A DNA stretch of 64,000 bases from Actinoallomurus sp963823735 (lineage in GTDB: Bacteria; Actinomycetota; Actinomycetes; Streptosporangiales; Streptosporangiaceae), in contig CAWGMO010000004.1 in the NCBI GenBank assembly GCA_963823735.1, forward strand, positions 62,001 through 126,000, in the 5' to 3' direction. Every line of letters begins with the position of its first letter. Position 1 is the stretch's first letter. Made by a program: the position numbers and the translations under genes. Below the pieces are notes generated by a model. That model was given only the letters and a program-made list of their open reading frames with translations. It made no database searches and had not been told where the DNA came from. Of the stretch, positions 1 through 8,915 are shown in pieces.

Positions 1-882
1 AAACTCCGACATCACCGCGGCCAGCGGCGCGTGCCGGGCGACGATCGCCGCGGCCGTCGCCGGGATTCCCGTGGGGCTCTTGCCCTCGGCGAACGCGCGC
101 ACCAGCGCGTCGCGCTCCTCTCCCCGCACGCCGTACAGGGCGGTGACCAGCCACTTCACCAGATACATGGCGGTGTAACAGCGGTCGTAGGTCTGATGCC
201 GGTCGAAGAAGCCGGCCTCCGCCCGCGACAGCTCGAACCGGGAGGAGATCGCGAGGCCGTAGTCCGCGAAGAAAAGGCGCCGGCCGTCGGTCAGGATGTT
301 CTCGAAATGGGCGTCGAAGTGCAGGAGCCCGCGGCTGTTCATGAACGAGGTGCCGGCTTCCAGCTCCCTCTCCACCATGGCGCAGGCCCGGTCGGCGGCC
401 TCGTCACCCGCTCCGACCTGGACGCCCAGCCACTCGTGCAGACTCCGCGGGATGTACTCCAGGAACAGCGCGACGCTCGCCGAAGCCTCCCGGAGCGCCT
501 CGATCCGGTGGCGCACCTCTGACCCGCCTCCCCAGTAGGCGACGGCCCGTTCCACGTCGGCCAGTTCCTCGGGCAGGGGCGCTGAGTCCGGCAGCACCCG
601 CCAGTGGTGCATCAGGGGGAAGCCCTCGTACTCCCCCGCGAGCACCCAGTTCGTCGTCATGGTGTGCGCGGCGAGCTCCCTCCAGGCACCGAAGCCCGGC
701 CCGCCGATGCCGTACTGGCAGAAGACCGGCAGCGCGAACAGGTTCGCCGTGGACCGGACGTTCTCCGGCCGCCTCTCCGGATCGGTGAGAGGCACCCGCT
801 TGACGAAGACCGGGGTGCCGGCGACCTCCAGCAGGGCCGACTTCCCGCCGATGCCGGAGCCGATCGGCGCGGCCGCGTCCAC
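1..882 (-). CDS. protein-kinase-like phosphotransferase, 3' end outside window
   Basis: This is an open minus-strand frame with 294 codons visible and no stop before the window edge. It has a kinase-fold layout: a glycine-rich stretch (GSGIGG, about residues 8-13), a lysine in FVKRVP (about 28) that can bind ATP, a catalytic-loop HFDAHFEN (about 188-195) matching HxDxxxxN, and FADYG (about 205-209) in the DFG position. Such genes in actinomycetes are annotated as protein kinase or phosphotransferase family; the substrate is unknown. The start is uncertain. GTG at 882 is the first standard start. The frame stays open to about 1029 with coding-like sequence but has no ATG, GTG or TTG there, and ATG at 660 would cut away the nucleotide-binding lobe. 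Confidence 0.7.
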   Translation of the reverse strand, partial: MDAAAPIGSGIGGKSALLEVAGTPVFVKRVPLTDPERRPENVRSTANLFALPVFCQYGIGGPGFGAWRELAAHTMTTNWVLAGEYEGFPLMHHWRVLPDSAPLPEELADVERAVAYWGGGSEVRHRIEALREASASVALFLEYIPRSLHEWLGVQVGAGDEAADRACAMVERELEAGTSFMNSRGLLHFDAHFENILTDGRRLFFADYGLAISSRFELSRAEAGFFDRHQTYDRCYTAMYLVKWLVTALYGVRGEERDALVRAFAEGKSPTGIPATAAAIVARHAPLAAVMSEF

Positions 883-1062
883 GAGCTCGCGCAGTGCGTG
901 ATCACTGAGCAGGGCCAGGGCGGTGGAGACGGCACCATGGGCGGCCAGGCGCGCACAATGTGGCTTTGTGATTCGGCCTCCGGAGCGGGCAGAGGGCGCC
1001 GGGGGTGATGACCCCTCTTGACCGCACTTTACTCACGGGTCGAACAACGTGTGCTCGCTCGT

Positions 1063-1986
1063 CTAGAAGACGGCGATCGGGTTGACGGGTGAGCCGGTGC
1101 CGGCCGGCAGGCGGAGCGGGGCGACGGTCACCAGGAACTCCCAGCGGTCCTCCTCCGCGCAGGCTGCGGCCAGGGCGTCGAGGTTCAGGCTGTCCATCGT
1201 CCACCAGCCGAGGGCGGGCAGGGAGATGGCGTGGATCGGGTACGTCACGCCCTCGCAGTTCGACGGGACCGCCTCGCCGTCGCCGTCGTAGCCCACTCCG
1301 ACGATCTTCCGGCGGCTCAGGTGCGGCAGGACGGTCGCGTGGACGCCCGCCTTGGAGTTCGCGGCGTCCCACGGGCCCAGCACCGTACGCCGGTGCGAGT
1401 GGCCGGTGCGCAGGAACAGCAGGTCGCCCTTGCGCAGCCGCGTACCGGTCGACTCCTCGACGGCGGCGAGCTCCTCCCACCCGATCGCCTCGCCCGGCTC
1501 CACCCACGGGACCCCTCGGTGCCGGGGCACGTCGAACAGGACGCCGCGCGTGACGATGCCGTCCTTGATGACGTTGACGCTCTGGGTCAGGGCGCCCGAC
1601 GGACCGATCGCCTCGGACAGCGGCACGCCGTTGTAGACGTGACCGGCGAAGCCGACGTGGCACAGCGCGTCGATGTGGGAGTGCGCGTCGCCGTGGACGT
1701 CCATGGCGAAGCCGTCCCCGGCGATGCGGAGGTCGCCGGAGTCGCCGAACGTCGTGTCGAAGCCGAAGCTCATGTGGTGCACGACCGGGTCCGGGTTGTC
1801 GGGGCCGGTCACCGTGTCGAGGTCCCAGCCGCACGACACCGTACGGCCCGTACGGACCAGGGCCGCCGCCGCGACGACCTCCGCCGGGCCGAGGTGGTTG
1901 AGGGCGCCGCGCTGGTCGCCGGGCCCCCACCCGCTCCGGCACTCCTCGAAGATGGCGTCGAACTCGGCGCGGGTCAGGGCGTTCAT
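1063..1986 (-). CDS. cyclase-family (kynurenine formamidase-like) metal hydrolase
   Basis: The 307-residue product belongs to the cyclase/kynurenine-formamidase family (PF04199). The metal-binding signature appears as DVHGDAHSHIDALCH near residues 100-114, with the spaced His/Asp ligands the family uses, and the length is normal. Family members hydrolyse amides, lactones or cyclic compounds. The substrate here is not evident. Its ATG overlaps the stop of the upstream SDR gene (ATGA), making it the last gene of the nine-gene operon that begins at 10018. Within that operon it could open a lactone or cleave an acyl group from a late intermediate; this is inference. A second, divergent family member lies at 35532-36266. 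Confidence 0.85.
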   Translation of the reverse strand: MNALTRAEFDAIFEECRSGWGPGDQRGALNHLGPAEVVAAAALVRTGRTVSCGWDLDTVTGPDNPDPVVHHMSFGFDTTFGDSGDLRIAGDGFAMDVHGDAHSHIDALCHVGFAGHVYNGVPLSEAIGPSGALTQSVNVIKDGIVTRGVLFDVPRHRGVPWVEPGEAIGWEELAAVEESTGTRLRKGDLLFLRTGHSHRRTVLGPWDAANSKAGVHATVLPHLSRRKIVGVGYDGDGEAVPSNCEGVTYPIHAISLPALGWWTMDSLNLDALAAACAEEDRWEFLVTVAPLRLPAGTGSPVNPIAVF

Positions 1987-2756
1987 GCCGGGTCTCCTTC
2001 GGTGAGGCCGCCGGTGATGCCGAGCGACTGGCCGCCGTCGATGACGAGGGTCTGCCCGGTGACGTACGCGGCCTCGTCGCAGGCCAGCCACGAGACCGCG
2101 GCGGCGATGTCGTCCGGGCGGCCGAACCGGCCCAGCGGGATCGTCGACAGGTACGCCGGGGCAAGGTCGGGGTCGTGGACGACCAGCGCGGCGATGGGCG
2201 TGTCGACCACCCCCGGCGCGACGCCGTTGGCGCGGATCCCGTACCGCCCGAGGTCGATGGCGGTGGAGCGTACGAGGTTGAGCAGCGCGCCCTTGGTGAC
2301 GTTGTAGGCCGCCATCGTCTCCTCGACGTGGAAGCCGTTGATCGAGGACGTGTAGACGATCGCGCCTCCGCGCCCGGAGTCCCTCATCGCGCGGGCGGCG
2401 CTGACCGCGCAGTAGAGGGCTCCGTCGAGGTTGACCGCGAGGTGGCGGCGCCAGTGCGCGGCGTCGATGTCGAGGAACGGGCGCGGATGGGCGATGCCCG
2501 CGTGGGCGGCGAGGACGTCGATGCCGCCGAACCGCTCCACGCAGGCCGCGACGGCGCGGGCGCAGTCGCGTTCGTCCGCGACGTCGGCCACCACCGGCAC
2601 CGCGCCGAGCTCGGCGGCGGTGACCTCCAGCAGGGCGGCGTTGACGTCGGCGGCGATGACGTTCGCCCCCTCGTCGATCAGCCGGGCGCAGATCGACCGG
2701 CCGATGCCCTGCGCGGCGCCGGTGACCAGCGCGGCCTTTCCTTCGTGACGTCGCAT
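1983..2756 (-). CDS. SDR-family NAD(P)-dependent oxidoreductase
   Basis: A classical short-chain dehydrogenase of 257 residues. The cofactor motif TGAAQGIG lies near residues 11-18, the active-site serines in YTSSINGF, the catalytic YNVTK tyrosine/lysine pair near 150-160, and the C-terminal VIDGGQSLG segment is typical of the family. The stretch usually reading NNAG is AAHAG, a mild deviation. The ATG at 2756 is preceded by GAAAGGCG. It overlaps the cyclase gene by 4 bases and starts 11 bases after the permease stop. It probably oxidises a hydroxyl group of the compound handled by this operon; the exact substrate is unknown. Confidence 0.88.
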   Translation of the reverse strand: MRRHEGKAALVTGAAQGIGRSICARLIDEGANVIAADVNAALLEVTAAELGAVPVVADVADERDCARAVAACVERFGGIDVLAAHAGIAHPRPFLDIDAAHWRRHLAVNLDGALYCAVSAARAMRDSGRGGAIVYTSSINGFHVEETMAAYNVTKGALLNLVRSTAIDLGRYGIRANGVAPGVVDTPIAALVVHDPDLAPAYLSTIPLGRFGRPDDIAAAVSWLACDEAAYVTGQTLVIDGGQSLGITGGLTEGDPA

Positions 2757-2767
2757 GTGAGCGCCTT

Positions 2768-4201
2768 TCAGACGGGAGTGGCCGGCTCCGCCGCGGTGTC
2801 GCCCATCGCCGCGCCCGCCCGGCCCAGCAGGGCCGCACGGCCGCCGCGGTACACGACGGTCTGGACGATGACGCCGACGAGGAGCCATCCGAGGACGATG
2901 AACGGCGCGAGCGAGATCGGGAAGTCCGGCAGCGGGTTCACCGAGGCCCACACGACGGCGGCCAGGCCGAGGGTGCCGACGGCCGGGACGACGATGTGCT
3001 TGACGACGCTGAACTCCTCCGGGTGCTCGCGGCGGTAGTAGATCGGCAGGCCGACGTTGGCCGCCGCGTACACGATCGCCAGCGCGAACGTGAACCACGT
3101 GCCGGTCAGGTTGTAGACGTTGCTGACGCCGATGATCACCGGCAGGAGCAGGCCGAGGACGACGCTGATCCCGGTCTGCACCCACAGGGCGCCGACCGGC
3201 GTCTTCAGGGTCGGGTGCACCTTGGCGATGGGGCTGGGCAGGGCGCCGGCGCGCGCCATGCCGTACATGAACCGGCAGGCGGCGTTCGTGCACCCGATGG
3301 CCACCGCGACCGCCGAGTTGAGCAGGGCCAGCAGGATCAGCCACCAGCCGGCGCCCCAGTACTTCTTGCCGAGGACGAAGGCGGGCAGGTCCTTGGACCC
3401 GGTGAGCTTGCCGACGGAGTCGAAGCCGCTGATCTGCCCCCAGGAGACGAAGACCAGCAGCACGCCGAGGATGGCGATGGAGCCGAGGACGGCGCGCGGG
3501 ATCGTACGGCGCGGGTTGGCGCTCTCCTCCGCCAGCGGCGCGGCGGCGTCCCAGCCGGTGATGGCGAAGATCGCGAAGACGACGCCGAGGGCGAGTCCGT
3601 GCAGGTCCGGCGCGCTGGAGGGGCTGAACACCGCGGCGCTCACCCCGGCGGTGCCGGGCCGCAGGAACCCCCACAGGCCGAGCACGACCACGATCAGCGT
3701 CTCGATGACGCCCAGCACGACGATGACCTTGACCGACAGCTCGACGCCCCGGTACGCGGCGAGCGTGCACACCGCGATGAGCAGCGCCATGAAGACCCAC
3801 CAGGGGAACGTGACCCCGTACTCGGCCTTCAGCGTGCTCTGCAGCGTGTCGCCCATGAACGAGCCGACCTGTGCCACGACCACCGGATAGAACAGCAGGT
3901 AGATCCACGCGACGAGGAAGCCGGGACGTCCGCCCAGCGACCGCGACACGAACGTGTAGTAGGAGCCCGTCGAGGACATGTGACGGCTGTACTGCGCGAG
4001 CACGTAGCCGAGGAACAGCGCGATGACGAAGGCGCCGAGGTAGGCGAGCGGCGTGGCCTTGCCCGCGTTGCTCGCGATGAACGGCACGGTGAACAGGGCG
4101 GCGATGGCCGGGGCGATCGCCGTGACGCTCTGCATGAGGACGCCGGGGAGCGTGAGGACGCCCGCCTTCAGTCCTTGGTCTGGGGCCGCTGGTTCGGTCA
4201 T
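2768..4201 (-). CDS. APC-superfamily amino acid/organocation permease
   Basis: A 477-residue polytopic membrane protein with about 12-14 hydrophobic segments and the APC hallmark near the N terminus (LPGVLMQSVTAIAPAIA, then FIASNAGKATPLAY). The stretch ITGWDAAAPLAEESANPRRTIPRAV matches the conserved loop after TM6 in bacterial amino acid permeases. It should be a proton- or sodium-coupled importer or antiporter. Its place between the SDR and LsrF-like genes, with a 4-base ATGA overlap to the latter, makes it the likely uptake route for the operon's substrate. In canonical Lsr operons that role belongs to an ABC transporter (LsrACDB), which is absent here. Confidence 0.88.
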   Translation of the reverse strand: MTEPAAPDQGLKAGVLTLPGVLMQSVTAIAPAIAALFTVPFIASNAGKATPLAYLGAFVIALFLGYVLAQYSRHMSSTGSYYTFVSRSLGGRPGFLVAWIYLLFYPVVVAQVGSFMGDTLQSTLKAEYGVTFPWWVFMALLIAVCTLAAYRGVELSVKVIVVLGVIETLIVVVLGLWGFLRPGTAGVSAAVFSPSSAPDLHGLALGVVFAIFAITGWDAAAPLAEESANPRRTIPRAVLGSIAILGVLLVFVSWGQISGFDSVGKLTGSKDLPAFVLGKKYWGAGWWLILLALLNSAVAVAIGCTNAACRFMYGMARAGALPSPIAKVHPTLKTPVGALWVQTGISVVLGLLLPVIIGVSNVYNLTGTWFTFALAIVYAAANVGLPIYYRREHPEEFSVVKHIVVPAVGTLGLAAVVWASVNPLPDFPISLAPFIVLGWLLVGVIVQTVVYRGGRAALLGRAGAAMGDTAAEPATPV

Positions 4202-5121
4202 GGCTTGATCTCCTGGTGCTGAGGTCGGGGAGGTGAGGGCACGGCTTCGGCGCACGGCCGTACGAAGGTGTCGTAGGCGTCCTCGGGACGCGCCGACTCG
4301 TGGACGACCGCCTGGACGGCCTGGATCATCGGCCCGGGATGGGCGCTCTGGAAGATGTTGCGGCCCATGTCGACCCCTGACGCGCCCTCCGCCACGGCGC
4401 GGTGGGCCATCCTGAGGGCGTCGAGCTCGGGCAGCTTCTTGCCGCCCGCCATGACGACGGGGACCGGGCAGGCCGCCGCCACCGTGTCGAAGTCCTCGGG
4501 GCAGTGGTAGGTCTTGACGAAGTGCGCGCCGAGCTCCGCGCAGATCCTGGTGGCCAGGCGCAGGTAGCGCGCGTCGCGCGTGAGCTCCTTGCCGACGGCG
4601 GTCACCGCCATCACCGGGAGGCCGGCCCGCTGGCCCTGGTCGACCAGGCGGGTCATGTTGTGCACCGTACGGGTCTCGTGCTCGCCGCCGATGAAGACCT
4701 GGACGGCCAGGGCGGCGGCGTTGACGCGCAGCGCGTCCTCGACGCCGACCGCGATCTCCTCGTCGGACAGCTCCTTGAGGATGCTCGGGCCGCCGCTGGC
4801 GCGCAGCACGATGGGGGTGGAGGTCGCCGCGGGGACGGTCGAGCGCGTCATCCCCCGCGTGGTCATCAGGGCGTCGGCGTACCGCAGCAGCGGCAGGATG
4901 GTCAGGTCCACGCGCTCCAGGCCGCTCGTGGGCCCCTGGAAGTAGCCGTGGTCGACGGCGAGCATGACGGTGCGGCCGGTGGACGGGCGGAAGATCCGGG
5001 CGAGCCGGCTCTGCATGCCCCAGTCCAGCGCCTGGCATCCCTTCAGGAAGAAGGGCTGCGCGAGCTGGGGGGTGGAGGTCGCGAACCGGTCCCCGAGGGT
5101 GAGATCGTCCAGGTCTGCCAT
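4198..5121 (-). CDS. lsrF: LsrF-like class I aldolase/thiolase
   Basis: The 307-residue product resembles LsrF, which in enteric bacteria transfers an acetyl group from 3-hydroxy-5-phosphonooxypentane-2,4-dione to CoA. Visible features include MLAVDHGYFQGPTSGLERVD near residues 53-72 (the DHG motif of the DeoC/FbaB/LsrF fold), a Schiff-base-type lysine in HFVKTYH near 202, and the glycine-rich VVMAGGKK and DMGRNIFQS phosphate-binding loops at the C-terminal end. Its ATG at 5121 lies 32 bases after the kinase stop, which is the LsrK-LsrF pairing expected for AI-2 or an analogous phosphorylated diketone. That the substrate is really phospho-DPD is inference. Confidence 0.8.
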   Translation of the reverse strand: MADLDDLTLGDRFATSTPQLAQPFFLKGCQALDWGMQSRLARIFRPSTGRTVMLAVDHGYFQGPTSGLERVDLTILPLLRYADALMTTRGMTRSTVPAATSTPIVLRASGGPSILKELSDEEIAVGVEDALRVNAAALAVQVFIGGEHETRTVHNMTRLVDQGQRAGLPVMAVTAVGKELTRDARYLRLATRICAELGAHFVKTYHCPEDFDTVAAACPVPVVMAGGKKLPELDALRMAHRAVAEGASGVDMGRNIFQSAHPGPMIQAVQAVVHESARPEDAYDTFVRPCAEAVPSPPRPQHQEIKP

Positions 5122-5153
5122 CGTGGAGGGGCCTTTCTGTCGGCGATGAGGGG

Positions 5154-6713
5154 TCAGGCGACGTCCGCTCCCGCGGCACGCCACAAAGGGGTGAGGACGC
5201 CGTCCTCGGAGATCGCGAGCTGGCTCCGGTAGATCTCCTGCCAGGCCGGATAGGCGGTCGCGTACGCCTCGACGGCGGCCGGGCAGGGCCGGAACGTACG
5301 CGCGCGTTCCCGCAGGCCGGGCACTTCGGCGAGGGAGCCGAACATCCCGACGCCGACGCCCGCCGCCAGCGCGGCCCCGAGGGCGCTGCTCTCGGTCACG
5401 ACCGGCACGGCGACCGGTGTCGCCAGGACGTCCGCCATGATCTGCGGCCAGAGCGTGCCCTTGCCGGCGCCGCCGGTGAACAGGACCTCGTCGAAGGTGA
5501 GGCCCGTGATCTCGGTGATCAGGTCCCGGTGGGCGCGCGCGACGTACGCGCTCGCCTCCTCGACCGCGCGTACGCAGGCCGCACGCCCCGTACCGGCCGG
5601 GTTCGCCAGGTCGAACTGGAGGAACGACGGGCTGGCGTGCACCCAGCGGCGCGCGTTCATGACGTTCGACAGGACGGCGACGACACCGTTCGAGCCGGGC
5701 GGGATCGTACGGGCGCCCTCCTCCATGACGACGTACGGGTCGACGCCGCGTACGGTGGCGGCGGTGACCTCGGCGTCGCAGAAGGCGTCGCGCAGCCAGC
5801 GCATGCTCATGCCGCTGTAGAAGCCGATCCCTTCGAGCATCCACTGGTCCGGGACCGCGTGGCACAGGGTGCGCAGGCGCCGCCCGGGGTCGACGACGGG
5901 CTCGTCCAGGACGACGGTCGTCTGCCAGAACGTGCCGCCGACGACGGCCAGCTCACCGGCGCGTACGCCCGCCCCGGCCAGGCCGAGCTGCGTGTCGGCG
6001 CCGCCGGTGACGACCGGGGTCCCGGCGCGCAGGCCGGTACGCTCGGCCGCGCCGGCGGTGACCCCGCCGACGCGGGTCCCGGGCTCGTGGACGGCGGGCA
6101 GCACGGCCTCGTCCAGCCCGCACATCCCGGCGATCTCCGGCGACCAGCGGCGCTTCGCCAGGTCGAACATGCCCGAGCTCGACCCGCACGAGGGCTCGGT
6201 GACCCGCACGCCGCTGAGCCGGTACACGATCCAGTCGCTGAGCAGGCCCACCCCGGCGGCGCGTTCCAGCACGTCGGGCCGGTGCGCGGCGAGCCACCGC
6301 AGCCGGGCCGGCGAGGTGATCGACACCCAGTCGCCGGAGAGCGCGTAGATCCGCTCGGCCTCGCCGGACCGTACGAGGTCCTCCGCCTCACGCGTGGCGC
6401 GGCTGTCGACGTTGGGGCAGGCCCAGATCTCCCGGCCCTCGCCGTCGTAGACGACGATCCCCTCGCGCATGCTCGTGGTGCTGACCGCCGCGACCTCCCC
6501 GGCCGCGACGCCCGCGAAGGTGAGGACGTCGCGTACGCACGCGCAGATCAGGTCCCAGCCGGCCAGGACGTCGAAGTCCTGACCGCCGGGGACGCCGGGC
6601 GGCGTACGGTGCGCCCACTCGCGCAGGGCCACGCCGACCTGCCGGGCCCGCTCGTCGAAGAGCACGGCGCGGCAGCTCCCGGTGCCCGCGTCGATGGCGA
6701 GCAGGTACCTCAT
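5154..6713 (-). CDS. lsrK: LsrK-like (autoinducer-2 kinase family) FGGY carbohydrate kinase
   Basis: The 519-residue FGGY-family kinase follows E. coli LsrK from end to end as recalled. It begins with LLAIDAGTGSCRAVLFD, then has VSTTSMREGIVVYD, WACPNVDSRATRE, GGTFWQTTVVL, MRWLRDAFC, and closes with the FGGY signature region (LFTGGAGKGTLWPQIMADVL) and an ATP-site SSALGAALAAGVG. LsrK phosphorylates the AI-2 precursor DPD. The next gene in transcription order is LsrF-like, and a SorC/LsrR-type regulator lies upstream at 10159, so three Lsr roles are together. Substrate identity is not proven, since related FGGY kinases act on other polyols. It overlaps the dehydrogenase gene by 4 bases. Confidence 0.8.
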   Translation of the reverse strand: MRYLLAIDAGTGSCRAVLFDERARQVGVALREWAHRTPPGVPGGQDFDVLAGWDLICACVRDVLTFAGVAAGEVAAVSTTSMREGIVVYDGEGREIWACPNVDSRATREAEDLVRSGEAERIYALSGDWVSITSPARLRWLAAHRPDVLERAAGVGLLSDWIVYRLSGVRVTEPSCGSSSGMFDLAKRRWSPEIAGMCGLDEAVLPAVHEPGTRVGGVTAGAAERTGLRAGTPVVTGGADTQLGLAGAGVRAGELAVVGGTFWQTTVVLDEPVVDPGRRLRTLCHAVPDQWMLEGIGFYSGMSMRWLRDAFCDAEVTAATVRGVDPYVVMEEGARTIPPGSNGVVAVLSNVMNARRWVHASPSFLQFDLANPAGTGRAACVRAVEEASAYVARAHRDLITEITGLTFDEVLFTGGAGKGTLWPQIMADVLATPVAVPVVTESSALGAALAAGVGVGMFGSLAEVPGLRERARTFRPCPAAVEAYATAYPAWQEIYRSQLAISEDGVLTPLWRAAGADVA

Positions 6714-7735
6714 CGCGCCGCCTTGAGGACGTCGGCGTTGACGATGAACGGGGGCTCCTCGCCGTCGATCAGGGCGCCGATCGACAGGGCGGCCATCTCG
6801 GCGCCGCGCCGCAGGGTCTCGTACGTGGCGCCGCCGATGTGCGGGGTCGCGATCACCTGGGGAAGGTCGAGCAGCGGGTTGCCCTCTTCGGTGTGCTCCA
6901 GGACGTCCAGCGCGGCTCCGGCCAGCCGGCCGCCGCGCAGCGCCGCCAGCAGCGCCCGCTCGTCGACGAGCTGCTCGCGCGCCGTGTTGATGAGGAAGGC
7001 GCCGTCTCTCATCGCGGCGAACTGGGGTTCCCCGATCATGTGGCGGGTCTGCGGGGTGGCGCGGGCGTGCAGGGACACGATGTCGCCGCGTTCGAGGACC
7101 TCGTCCAGCCCGGCCAGCTCGACGCCGCCGGCGTCCAGCACGTACGGGTCGTGCGCCACGACGGTGAAGCCGAGGGCCTGCGCCCTTCGCGCGACACCAC
7201 GGCCGACGTGGCCCAGGCCGATCAGGCCGAGCGTGGTGCTGGGCGCCTCGCGGCCGAAGAACTCACGCCCGTCGAACACGGACGCCCCCGGACGCGCGCG
7301 ACCGGCCCTCCCGATGCCCCGCAGATGCATGAGCGCGAAGGCGATCGTGAGCTCCGCGACGGCCTCGGCGTTCTTCCCCGGCGTGTTGCACACCGGGACG
7401 CCCGCGGCCGTGGCCGCCTCCAGGTCGACGTTGACGGGGCCGCCGCGCGCGCAGCAGACGAGCCGCAGCCCCTCCACGGCGAAGGTCTCCGCGCTGACCG
7501 GCGCGCCGTGCACGACGAGGACGTCATGCCCGGCCACGGCCGCCGCCACCACCGAGGGGTCGCCGGCGTACTCGCGCAGCCGCCGCTCCGACTCCGTACG
7601 CGCGGGCGGCGCGCCGGTCGTCTCGATCTGCAGGTACGAGAGCGTCGCGCGGGACTCCAGGGCGGCGAGGCCCGTGCGGAAGTCCGGCACCTGGAAGAAG
7701 GGGTCACCGACGACGAGGACGCGCGGCTTCGTCAT
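6710..7735 (-). CDS. D-2-hydroxyacid dehydrogenase (phosphoglycerate dehydrogenase-like)
   Basis: A 341-residue NAD-dependent 2-hydroxyacid dehydrogenase. The dinucleotide fold shows LGLIGLGHVGRGVARRAQALG followed by the acidic HDPY that prefers NAD. The catalytic set is present: Arg in NTAREQLVDE, Glu in DVLEHTEEGNPL and His in ATPHIGGAT. It should interconvert a 2-keto acid and a D-2-hydroxy acid in the cytoplasm. The stop overlaps the start of the kinase gene and the start overlaps the stop of the VOC gene (4 bases each), so it is co-translated with the LsrK/LsrF pair. Canonical AI-2 breakdown has no such step, which argues for a variant pathway. Confidence 0.85.
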   Translation of the reverse strand: MTKPRVLVVGDPFFQVPDFRTGLAALESRATLSYLQIETTGAPPARTESERRLREYAGDPSVVAAAVAGHDVLVVHGAPVSAETFAVEGLRLVCCARGGPVNVDLEAATAAGVPVCNTPGKNAEAVAELTIAFALMHLRGIGRAGRARPGASVFDGREFFGREAPSTTLGLIGLGHVGRGVARRAQALGFTVVAHDPYVLDAGGVELAGLDEVLERGDIVSLHARATPQTRHMIGEPQFAAMRDGAFLINTAREQLVDERALLAALRGGRLAGAALDVLEHTEEGNPLLDLPQVIATPHIGGATYETLRRGAEMAALSIGALIDGEEPPFIVNADVLKAAR

Positions 7736-8220
7736 CGCGGGTACACGTAACTGGGCTTGAGCTCGATGGCGTGCCCGCTGCCGGACTCCATCACGAACTT
7801 CAGGAGCGGCCCGGTGTCGAGGTAGTAGAACTCGATGCTCTCGCCGATCTTGCCGTACATGAGGACGTCGGCGCCGCGCTCGGCCCAGTGCCGCTTCAAG
7901 GCGGCGCTGTCCTCCCACGAGTGCTGCATGCAGGCGATGTGCTGCACGCCCTCGCCGTGCTGGTCGAGGTGTTCCTGGTAGATGCTGGGCCCGCTGACGG
8001 GCTGGATCAGCTCGAAGCCCAGGCCGTTGACGGTGGTCTCGGCGCCGATCATCCGGAAGTCGACCGGCTCGCCGCGCAGCGTCGTGTCGTGCAGGAGGGG
8101 CGGGCCGTACTCGTAGACGTTCCACGGCCCCCAGCCGGTGTTCTCCGTGTACGAGGCGAGCGCCTCCTCGATGTCGCGTACGACGACGCAGATCTGGCTG
8201 ATCGTCATGGGCGTTGTCAT
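7732..8220 (-). CDS. VOC-family (glyoxalase/dioxygenase fold) protein
   Basis: A 162-residue vicinal-oxygen-chelate protein with the paired beta-alpha-beta-beta-beta layout. The first half begins MTISQICVVVRDIEEALASYTENTGWGPW, and the second contains GVQHIACMQ and IEFYYLDTGPLLKFVMES. The His and Glu residues fit a metal site as in methylmalonyl-CoA epimerases and glyoxalases. In this operon it stands where Lsr operons place the isomerase LsrG, which has a different fold, so an isomerase or epimerase role on the phosphorylated intermediate is possible; that is inference. ATG at 8220 overlaps the upstream epimerase-like gene by 4 bases. Confidence 0.8.
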   Translation of the reverse strand: MTTPMTISQICVVVRDIEEALASYTENTGWGPWNVYEYGPPLLHDTTLRGEPVDFRMIGAETTVNGLGFELIQPVSGPSIYQEHLDQHGEGVQHIACMQHSWEDSAALKRHWAERGADVLMYGKIGESIEFYYLDTGPLLKFVMESGSGHAIELKPSYVYPR

Positions 8221-8915
8221 CGTGCATCCTCCTGTTGTGGGTTCAGAGCGGCGGTCATCGCGGCGAGGTTCGCGGGCGCGTCCCGCCCGTCGTAGACGGC
8301 GCTGCCTGTAACGACCACATCGGGCTTCCACGCCCTGACCTGTACGACGTTACCCAGCGTCACACCACCGTCGACCCCGACCATGACGTCGGGCCCGGCC
8401 ATACGGCGCACGGCCGCGACCCGCTCGGCGGTGCCCGGGGCGAGACCCTGACGGCCCATTCCCGGGTTGATCGCCAGCACGAGCACGAGATCGACGAGCT
8501 CGATGACGGGTGCGAGAACGTCGATGGGAGTGCCAGGGTTGATGGCGACGCCCTTGACGATCTCGGTGCCGTCGAGTTCCTTCAGGGTGCCCGGGAGATC
8601 ACGGGCCGCCTCGGCATGAACGGTCACGACCGCCGCCCCCGCCTCGACGATCTCCGGCAGGAGCCGCCGCGGCTCCTCCACCAGCAGGTGAGCGTCGACG
8701 GGAACACCGCACTTCGCGACCGCCGCCACCATCGGGGCGCCGAACGTGAACGCCGGGCAGAACCGCCCGTCCATGACGTCGACGTGCACCCAGGTATCGG
8801 CGCCCTGGAGCATGGCCAGTTCGTCGCCCAGCCGCGTCAGATCCGCGGTGAGCATCCCGACGCTGAGCCTCGGAGCGGCCCGATGCTCCCGCGCGCCCCC
8901 GCGCCGCGGGGTCAT
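8217..8915 (-). CDS. ribulose-phosphate 3-epimerase-family protein
   Basis: A 232-residue TIM-barrel protein of the RPE family. The N-terminal RLSVGMLTADLTRLGDELAML matches the usual SPSILSADF start. VHVDVMDGRFCPAFTFGAP carries the metal-binding D-x-M-D-G motif. VDAHLLVEEP, INPGTP, LAINPGMGRQG and VGVDGGV follow in the normal order. The usual VMTVNPGFGGQ is altered to VLAINPGMGRQ, so it is probably not the housekeeping pentose-phosphate enzyme but a pathway-specific paralogue, like the allulose-6-phosphate or D-erythrulose-4-phosphate epimerases found in catabolic operons. It overlaps its neighbours by 4 bases at each end. Confidence 0.85.
   Translation of the reverse strand: MTPRRGGAREHRAAPRLSVGMLTADLTRLGDELAMLQGADTWVHVDVMDGRFCPAFTFGAPMVAAVAKCGVPVDAHLLVEEPRRLLPEIVEAGAAVVTVHAEAARDLPGTLKELDGTEIVKGVAINPGTPIDVLAPVIELVDLVLVLAINPGMGRQGLAPGTAERVAAVRRMAGPDVMVGVDGGVTLGNVVQVRAWKPDVVVTGSAVYDGRDAPANLAAMTAALNPQQEDAR

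Noticed and set aside
1983..5865. Long minus-strand frames joining SDR, permease and aldolase regions
   Set aside because: They are out-of-frame extensions ahead of the real starts; the true genes start at ATGs with ribosome-binding sites or 4-base overlaps.
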